From an uncultured Collinsella sp. (lineage in GTDB: Bacteria; Actinomycetota; Coriobacteriia; Coriobacteriales; Coriobacteriaceae), in the NCBI GenBank assembly GCA_958353395.1, contig CATWSG010000008.1, positions 5,937 to 69,936 of the forward strand: DNA of 64,000 bases, read 5' to 3'. Made by a program: the position numbers and the translations under genes. The notes under the pieces are model-generated. The model was not told the DNA's origin, did no database searches, and saw only the letters and a list, made by a program, of their open reading frames with translations. Of this stretch, positions 58,145 to 64,000 are shown in pieces; within the stretch, counting starts at the first letter, position 1, and each line of letters opens with the position of its first letter.

Positions 58145-59587
58145 TTAATGCACGAGGCGGTAGAAATTCATCGATACCGCACCCTCGGCGTGCAGCTCCA
58201 TCGCCGGAACCGCCGGCGAATAGGTACGGCTCGTAAGTGCCGCCTCGCCGCCATTTGCAAAAATCTCGACCATCGTAGTGTCCGAAAGCACGCGTAGGTC
58301 GCGAAGCTCGCCGAGCTCAATCGACCTCTGGTCGCGCCCATAGCCTTCGTCACCCATATCGAGGGTAAGCATCCCGTCCGTATAACGCACAAAGACACCC
58401 TTGCGGATTTCGAGCTCGACCATCTTGGCGCCCTCACAGGAAACCACAAGATCAAACAGGCGGCCCGGCTCCTCAACGGTTTCACCGCCTGTCGCGCGAA
58501 CGCAGTCGCCGCGCACCTTCTCAATCTCGTGCGCCGGCTGCTGACAGAGCTTACCATCGCGTATGCTCAGCTCTCGCGGCACCGTCAACGCGCACTGCCA
58601 CCCGCGTGCCACCGTCGGGTTTTCTGCCGTCGCATCGGGGCAACCAGACCACCCGATCATCAAACGCCGACCCGCAGCATCCTCAAAGGACTGCGGTGCG
58701 TAGAAATCAAAGCCGGCATCGACCATCGGGGGCATGCCCTGCCCGGTGATCTTAAAGCTCGGCGCCTCCCAATCGGCCTCGATGGAGAACCACACGCACT
58801 GGTGCGGATTGCGGTAACACCAACCATCGGCGGGCACACCCTGCGGACAGCAAACGAGAATAAGCTCGCCATCAAGCTCAAATAGATCAGGGCACTCCCA
58901 CATAAAGCCAAACTTCTCGCCCGGCTCAATGCGCGTCGCATAGCTCCAGTCCTCTAGATCGTGCGAGGCATAGACAAGCACGCAGCCACGATTGTCTTTC
59001 GTACGAGCGCCGAGAACCATGTAGTAGATACCGTCGTGTTCAAGGATTTTGGGGTCGCGCACGTGCGTACCGATATCGTCGGGGTAATCGACCGGCCCAA
59101 CAGCCATGCGCTTCTCGCCCAATTCGTCGGGATTCTCGGCAACCATATGAATTTGGTTTTGCTCACGGCCCGTCAACACGTAGTCGTAATCATCGCGGTC
59201 AAAATGCTTGACGTTGCCGGTATAGAAGTAGTGAATCTTACCATCACGTACAAAGGCAGAACCAGAATACGCTCCACTCGAATCCAAATCGGAATCGGGA
59301 AACAGCACGGGACCGTGATTCTCGTAGGTCACAAAATCCTTTGTCGTCAGATGGTTCCAAAGCACTGGACCGCCATGCGCAGCATCGAACGGATCGTATT
59401 GATGATAGATGTGATACGTATCACCAATCTGAACCAAACCGTTGGGGTCGTTGAGCCAGCCAAGCTCAGGCTCCACATGGAACAGGAGCCTATCGGGGTC
59501 GGACGCGATGCGAGCCGCCGTCTCGTCCTGTCCAGCTCGCCACTGCTCATAGTCCGCGCGTGTCACCTTATTTTTTTGATTAAACAT
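58145..59587 (-). CDS. GH32 sucrose-6-phosphate hydrolase / beta-fructofuranosidase
   Basis: The 480-residue protein has the GH32 catalytic triad motifs: WLNDPNGLVQ (nucleophile Asp near residue 47), HVRDPKIL (transition-state Asp) and MWECPDLFEL (acid/base Glu). The C-terminal beta-sandwich ends with LRVLSDTTMVEIFANGGE. There is no signal peptide, so it acts in the cytosol. It lies directly downstream of the sucrose-type PTS genes and should cleave sucrose 6-phosphate to glucose 6-phosphate and fructose. It is the last gene of the operon. Confidence 0.95.
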   Translation of the reverse strand: MFNQKNKVTRADYEQWRAGQDETAARIASDPDRLLFHVEPELGWLNDPNGLVQIGDTYHIYHQYDPFDAAHGGPVLWNHLTTKDFVTYENHGPVLFPDSDLDSSGAYSGSAFVRDGKIHYFYTGNVKHFDRDDYDYVLTGREQNQIHMVAENPDELGEKRMAVGPVDYPDDIGTHVRDPKILEHDGIYYMVLGARTKDNRGCVLVYASHDLEDWSYATRIEPGEKFGFMWECPDLFELDGELILVCCPQGVPADGWCYRNPHQCVWFSIEADWEAPSFKITGQGMPPMVDAGFDFYAPQSFEDAAGRRLMIGWSGCPDATAENPTVARGWQCALTVPRELSIRDGKLCQQPAHEIEKVRGDCVRATGGETVEEPGRLFDLVVSCEGAKMVELEIRKGVFVRYTDGMLTLDMGDEGYGRDQRSIELGELRDLRVLSDTTMVEIFANGGEAALTSRTYSPAVPAMELHAEGAVSMNFYRLVH

Positions 59588-59688
59588 CGCCGTTGACTTT
59601 CTCGTCTATGGGGAAGGACGCTCGACTCACACGAGTCGAACGCCCTTCCTCAAATGGACTTATCCTCAGATTACGCTGAACGGCTCAA

Positions 59689-61139
59689 CTAGAAGCTAAC
59701 GTCGAAGCCAGCGCCAGCGCCCTCTTCATCGGTGGTCGGCACGCCCTTTGCCTTGTTGTAGGCAAAGATCAAGACGATCGGCACGATAAAGGCGATGAGA
59801 TTGCCGGCCACATACCACACGAGCGTCTCGGGCGTAACGATGAGCAGGCCAAGCACACCGGTCAGACCCTGACCGATAGCGCGCACCTCAAAGAGCTTCA
59901 CGAAGGCACCGCCGCAGCCTGCACCGATGCAAGCGCAGACGAACGGGATGATCGAGTAGCGCATGTTTGCAGCAAAGATTGCGGGCTCGGAGATACCGAC
60001 CAGCGTCGGGATAAAGGACGACATGCAGATGTTGCGCTCTTTGGAGTGCTTCTTGTGGATGAGATACATGCCGATGGCGCCGCCGCCCTGGGCGATGATG
60101 GAAACCGACCAGATGGCCTGGATGTAGTTGAAGCCGGTCGTGGCAACGAGGTTGGCCTCAATACCCTGGATGAACTGATGCGTACCAGTAACGACGAGCG
60201 GCTGCAGGAACGCGGCGAAGACAAAGGCGCCAAAGACGCCCATCCTGTTGTACAGGACATCGATTACGCCAGCGAGGACGTCGCCGATCAGGTTGCCGAG
60301 CGGGCCGAACACGGTGAACAGGGCAACGTTAGCAAGAATCAGGGTAACGGTCGGGACAAAGACAAACGAGACGACCTCGGGGATGTACTTCTGGGCAATC
60401 TTTTCGACCTTGGCCATAAACCAGGCAGTCAGGATTGCAGGGAACACGCCGCCCTGGAAAGCAACCATGGGAATGGAGAGCGGACCAAAGTTCCAGTACT
60501 CAGCACCCGTCGGATCCATAACGAACGTGTTGCGGTTATAAGGCTCGGGTGAACCATGACGATACCGACGAGGATGCCCAGAATCGGGTTACCGCCAAAA
60601 CGCTTCACCGCGCTGTACATAACCAGGACAGGCAGGTAGTCAAACGTGGTGGCGATAATGGCAAAGAAGCTTGCGAGGTTCTTGAGGAACTCGCTGTGGT
60701 CGGCAAGGCTACCCTCCATGCCAAAGAGGCCGTTGGCAACGATCAGCGACTTAAGGCCGATGATGATAGCAGCGCCGACGAAAGCGGGAATGATGGGGAT
60801 AAAGATATCCGAGAATACCTTGAGGACCGAGAAGAACTTGCCCTTCTTGTCCGCCTCGGCGCCCTTGACCTCGGAAGCGCTGATCTCCTTAACGCCCGTC
60901 AGAGCCATAAACTCATCGTAGACCTTGTTGACGGTACCGGTACCGAAGATGATCATGAGCTGGCCGCTGTTGTACAGCACGCCCTTGACGCCATCGATGT
61001 TCTCGAGCTCGGCCTTGTTGTACTTGCTCGTATCCTTGAGCACCAGACGCAGACGCGTAACGCAATGCGTGGCGCCCTCGATGTTCTCCAGACCGCCGAC
61101 GTTATCGACGACTTGCTGAGACACTACTTTGTAGTCCAT
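59689..61139 (-). pseudogene. Sucrose/beta-glucoside-type PTS EIIBC, frameshifted
   Basis: The IIB domain (phosphorylated Cys in EGATHCVTRLRL, near residue 26) and the first IIC helices are in one frame up to LVGIVMVHPSL. Near 60545 the frame shifts, and YNRNTFVMDPTG with the rest of IIC continues in another to the stop at 59689. The full span is not a multiple of three (one base missing or two extra). Both halves look well conserved and the GAGAGG ribosome site is intact, so either a recent mutation or a sequencing error is possible. No IIA domain is attached. As written it would not transport. Confidence 0.85.
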
Positions 61140-61163
61140 GTTCCTCTCCATTCCCTTACGAAA

Positions 61164-61180
61164 TCATAAAACGTTTTGAT
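61164..61180. promoter_or_regulatory. LacI-type operator before the PTS gene
   Basis: TCATAAAACGTTTTGATG, with perfect AAAACGTTTT core at 61168-61177, lies 25-41 bp upstream of the PTS start. Related to the sites at 62617, 62634 and 63783. Confidence 0.6.
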
Positions 61181-61184
61181 GCCA

Positions 61185-62567
61185 TTACAGAGACGCGATC
61201 GTTGCATTTGCGCACTTGAGCGTACCGTCGGTGACCGTCAGTGCCACACCCTGGCCCTGCTTATTGCAGAAGCGCGCGTTAAGCGCAACATCATCGACAA
61301 AGATGGTCGCGATATCGTCGTCAACGACCAGACGCACATGATGAGTGCCCTCGCCCTTAAAGAACAACGGACGCTCGAGGCCCATGTTGTTGACCTGGAA
61401 CCACGGATACTGGGGGGCCGCCGTAAACTCGAGCTTGCCCTCACGCAGGTTGGCGCGGAACTCATAGGCAAGACCGGACTCGGCGTCCTCGGCAAGCTTC
61501 ACCGAGAAGCCGGCAGCGTCACCGGCGAGCTCGATGTCGGCATCGAGCATATAGGTGGAACCGGCATCCGCGGCGAGCACCTGCTCGACCTTGCCCGACT
61601 CGCAGGAAAGCTCAAAGGCCTCGACTGCCTTAGCCTCGCCAAAGGCGCCAAGCATGCTGTCGGGGAGCTTGGTGCCGAGCGTTCCGTCAGCACGCTGAAC
61701 GATCTCGAGAGGCATAAAGGTGCCACCCCACAGGTAAGAGCTGGGGTCACCGCCCTCGTCACGCGTAGGAACCCAACCAAAGAGAACGCGGCGCTCGCCA
61801 TCAAATGCGGTACGCGCGGCATAGTACGCGCGGCCATCGAAGGAATCGTCCGCAGGAGTGATCCAAGGACCGTTGATAGAGCGAGACATGCGGTAACGGG
61901 TCTTGTTGCCATCACTGTACTCGGAGAACACCAGATACCACCAGTCGCCCATCTTAAAGAGATCAGGCATCTCGAACATGGTGTACAGGCCCGGATTCCA
62001 CCAGTCGCCCTGGAACTCCCAGGTATCCAGGTCCTTGGAGGTGAACTTGACCAGACGACCGGTCATCAGACGCTTGTCCTCGCCCACACGCGTGCCGAGG
62101 ATGAGCATGTACTCTTCGTTCTCCTCATCCCAAAGCACAAAGGGATCGCGCCAGTTGCGGTCATCGTAACCCTCCTGGGGCGGAAGCAGCGTCTCGGCGA
62201 TGTTCTTCTCCCACTTGACGGCGTCGTCACTCGTTGCGTGAAGAAGAACCTGCTTCATCAAGCGTGCCTTGACCTTATCGCGATTGCAACCAGTGTAGAG
62301 CGCATGGTACTTGTCGCCCACCTTAAACACCGTGCCGGCATAAACATACTGGTCGACTTCCTCGTCGCCGCCACGCTCAAGGCTCTCGCCAAAGTCTTTG
62401 TAATTGACGAAGTCCTTGGTTGTCGCGAGTGCCCAGCCAAACGGCTCTCCGAAAGGTCCGGGGTTTCGCGTGTCACGCTGATGATAGAGATAGAACGTGC
62501 CGTCCTCGCCGTACGGCATGATGTCGCCTACCCAAATTCCCTCAGGCTGGTAATACACCTTGTGCAT
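61185..62567 (-). CDS. Divergent GH32-family glycoside hydrolase
   Basis: The 460-residue protein has a five-bladed propeller plus C-terminal sandwich. Motifs are atypical: the N-terminal WLNDPNG is replaced by IWVGDIMPYGEDGTFYLYH (Asp near residue 15), NWRDPFVL keeps the RDP Asp and FEMPDLFKMG replaces WECPD, keeping the Glu. It has no signal peptide. These features mark a separate GH32 subgroup that may act on fructans, fructo-oligosaccharides or sucrose analogues rather than sucrose 6-phosphate. AAAGGAAG lies before the ATG at 62567. It is the first gene after the operator pair and lies upstream of the PTS gene. Confidence 0.9.
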   Translation of the reverse strand: MHKVYYQPEGIWVGDIMPYGEDGTFYLYHQRDTRNPGPFGEPFGWALATTKDFVNYKDFGESLERGGDEEVDQYVYAGTVFKVGDKYHALYTGCNRDKVKARLMKQVLLHATSDDAVKWEKNIAETLLPPQEGYDDRNWRDPFVLWDEENEEYMLILGTRVGEDKRLMTGRLVKFTSKDLDTWEFQGDWWNPGLYTMFEMPDLFKMGDWWYLVFSEYSDGNKTRYRMSRSINGPWITPADDSFDGRAYYAARTAFDGERRVLFGWVPTRDEGGDPSSYLWGGTFMPLEIVQRADGTLGTKLPDSMLGAFGEAKAVEAFELSCESGKVEQVLAADAGSTYMLDADIELAGDAAGFSVKLAEDAESGLAYEFRANLREGKLEFTAAPQYPWFQVNNMGLERPLFFKGEGTHHVRLVVDDDIATIFVDDVALNARFCNKQGQGVALTVTDGTLKCANATIASL

Positions 62568-62616
62568 CCGAGACTTCCTTTCTCACGAGATACTAACTCG
62601 GTACAACTGCAAGATA

Positions 62617-62648
62617 TGTCAATCGTTTTCATATGTCAAACGTTTTCA
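62617..62648. promoter_or_regulatory. Twin LacI-type operators upstream of the GH32 gene
   Basis: TGTCAATCGTTTTCA (62617-62631) and TGTCAAACGTTTTCA (62634-62648) are direct repeats at 17-bp spacing, 50-80 bp before the start. A third, inverted copy, GGCAAACGGTTGACA, lies at 62681-62695. Confidence 0.75.
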
Positions 62649-62751
62649 CACCAATACGTCTTTTCGCAGTTCCAGTCGTCGGCAAACGGTTGACATATGC
62701 CGGCGAACGGTCATCAGAGGTGTTTGAGGAATTCTTTTGGCACGGGATGAA

Positions 62752-63762
62752 CTACGCGGTTTTGCCCTCAATGAGTTCAACGGGGAGCTTGATATTCGAT
62801 TCGGGCTTTTCGCCGTTAATAAGAGCAATGATGGATTGCGCCGCGAGCTCTCCGATGCGATCGATATCTTGGCGAACGGTTGTTAAGTCAGGCATAAACG
62901 TCATAGTGCGGCGGGCACCATCCGCGCCCACGACCTTAATATCGCCCGGAGCGCTCAAGCCGCGCTGCTTCATCACGTTAAGACAGATAGCCGCCATCGT
63001 GTCGTCTCCCGCAAAGATGCCGTCAATATCGGGGTTCTCATCGAGGATCTTCGCAACGACCGCGCTCTTTTCGTCGTCGGGCTTAACGAACTCGACCTCA
63101 CGGACAAGCGCGGGCAAACCGGCCTGCTCAACAACATCGAGGTAGGCATCGGTACGCTTATTGGCAGGCATGCGCATGCGGCTATTGCTGCGCAGGCACA
63201 GGATGCGCGAACACCCGTCATCGATCAGGCGACGCGTGGCAAGTTCGCCGATACTATAGCTGTCGCTCGCAATCTGAACAGAGGCCTCGCCAAGGTCGCA
63301 GTCGATACCAACCAGACTCAAACCCATCTCGGCATACGCCTCGGCACCGATATTAAGCGAGTTGACAATGACGCCATCAACCATATTGCGCCGAAGCATA
63401 TCGATATAAGAACGCTCAAGATCAGGTCGATTGGCACTATTGCACAGCAGCATCTTAAAACCGATTTCGGCCAGGGTACGCTCAACGGCTTGAACCGCTT
63501 GTGCATGAAACGGGCTGCTGACATAGGGGACGATCATACCGATAAGATTCAGGCGACCGTTGAGCATGGCACGAGCGATATCGTTGGGCGTATAGTTGAT
63601 GCGCTTCATCGCGGCATGGACCTTATCGCGGGTCTCTTGGCTAATATAGCCACGATTATTAAGCACACGAGATACCGTAGTAGGCGAAACCCCCGCCACC
63701 GCCGCAACTTCCTTGATGCCAGGCTTAGCCGTATCCTTAGAACGAGCACTCTCGCGAGCCAT
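62752..63762 (-). CDS. LacI-family transcriptional regulator of the sucrose/fructan locus
   Basis: A 336-residue LacI/GalR regulator. The N-terminal helix-turn-helix reads IKEVAAVAGVSPTTVSRVLNNRGYISQETRDKV (residues 16-48) with the hinge helix PNDIARAMLNGR, followed by a periplasmic-binding-protein-like sugar domain (IGMIVPYVSSPFHAQAV, DGVIVNSLN, GIFAGDDTMAA). The ATG at 63762 has GGGAGGG upstream. It is probably a sucrose- or fructose-responsive repressor; the operator repeats in front of GH32, PTS and its own gene share one consensus. Confidence 0.93.
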   Translation of the reverse strand: MARESARSKDTAKPGIKEVAAVAGVSPTTVSRVLNNRGYISQETRDKVHAAMKRINYTPNDIARAMLNGRLNLIGMIVPYVSSPFHAQAVQAVERTLAEIGFKMLLCNSANRPDLERSYIDMLRRNMVDGVIVNSLNIGAEAYAEMGLSLVGIDCDLGEASVQIASDSYSIGELATRRLIDDGCSRILCLRSNSRMRMPANKRTDAYLDVVEQAGLPALVREVEFVKPDDEKSAVVAKILDENPDIDGIFAGDDTMAAICLNVMKQRGLSAPGDIKVVGADGARRTMTFMPDLTTVRQDIDRIGELAAQSIIALINGEKPESNIKLPVELIEGKTA

Positions 63763-63782
63763 AGCACCCTCCCCCATCAACA

Positions 63783-63797
63783 TGTCATACGTTTACA
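63783..63797. promoter_or_regulatory. LacI-type operator upstream of the regulator gene
   Basis: TGTCATACGTTTACA matches the TGTCAAACGTTTTCA consensus at 12 of 15 positions and lies 20 bp before the start codon, indicating autoregulation. Confidence 0.65.
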
Positions 63798-64000
63798 TAC
63801 GAACAAAGCATACCCCAACAACAGCGGGAAGACGGTAACAGCACAAGTAAGTAAACGACTCATCCAAATAATTAGGAGAGTTCCGCCTAAAGGGTGACTC
63901 CAAAGGACCCCACATGGCCGGTTTTGGGTTATTTTCCAAAACATCCCGCACTGATATTTTCTGTATTGAAGACGTCGATGATGCACCCGTATACCATTGA

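Noticed and set aside
63777..63986. Minus-strand 69-codon frame at the right edge
   Set aside because: It overlaps the LacI operator and promoter region and lacks a ribosome site.

Overview
The window looks like chromosomal DNA of a gut actinobacterium of class Coriobacteriia, most likely Collinsella. I infer this from the high-GC coding style, the gene families present (giant acyl-CoA dehydratase activase, SEC-C methionine aminopeptidase, sortase-type LAxTG surface protein, DUF6020-like membrane protein) and typical coriobacterial twin-arginine lipoprotein signals. No database search was possible, so the genus is an inference. I saw no rRNA, complete tRNA or CRISPR array, and no intact transposase or prophage.

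Layout. 1-4.4 kb (minus strand): partial polytopic membrane protein, lgt, a NifU-type Fe-S scaffold, dCMP deaminase and type III pantothenate kinase. 4.6-12.4 kb: OPT-family transporter, a 1151-residue wall-anchored coiled-coil/CAP protein, a DUF389 membrane protein, a small exported protein and a decayed gene. 12.5-18 kb: a 1593-residue activase under a TetR regulator with a palindromic operator. 18.1-18.5 kb: a probable type I toxin-antitoxin module (41-residue hydrophobic/basic peptide with a convergent antisense RNA) lying between two identical 30-bp hairpin repeats. 18.5-23 kb: HAD phosphatase, amtB-glnK, a CmpB-like membrane protein and an HD phosphohydrolase. 23.3-30 kb (plus strand): a divergent Dxs-like enzyme, three tandem hairpins, an amino-acid ABC transporter and a class I glutamine-amidotransferase-like hydrolase. 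30-41 kb: Hpt plus degenerate-GGDEF/REC/HD-GYP signalling genes, then metabolic genes (alpha/beta hydrolase, radical SAM protein, map, 2-hydroxyacid dehydrogenase, M18 aminopeptidase, Ntn-type C-N hydrolase, phosphofructokinase). 41-47.5 kb is an accessory patch: MacB-like ABC pair, GyrI-like protein behind a LexA box, a truncated Abi_2 gene preceded by a small-RNA-like leader, ogt, a 174-bp MITE-like element and tandem repeats. 47.5-52.8 kb: threonine branch (asd, aspartokinase, thrC, thrB). 53-54.5 kb: DUF3990/HTH toxin-antitoxin-like pair with a perfect operator-like inverted repeat. 54.5-57.9 kb: yihA, mtnN, pflA and degV. 58-63.8 kb: a sucrose/fructan locus (two GH32 enzymes, a frameshifted PTS EIIBC, a LacI regulator) tied together by a repeated LacI-type operator.

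How it works together. The sucrose/fructan locus is a self-contained uptake, hydrolysis and regulation unit. The aspartate-family genes turn aspartate into threonine together with a homoserine dehydrogenase that must lie elsewhere. The amtB-glnK pair is the nitrogen-sensing unit.

The intergenic DNA is unusually rich in palindromes: (i) REP-like hairpins sharing a GGGACAG core that often abut stop codons; (ii) a 67-bp hairpin family present twice; (iii) three tandem 56-61-bp hairpins; (iv) several 100-130-bp multi-tier inverted repeats of unrelated sequence. The strongest candidates for undescribed systems are the toxin/antisense-RNA module at 18.19-18.38 kb, the small RNA and Abi_2 remnant at 45.94-46.16 kb, and these repeat families.
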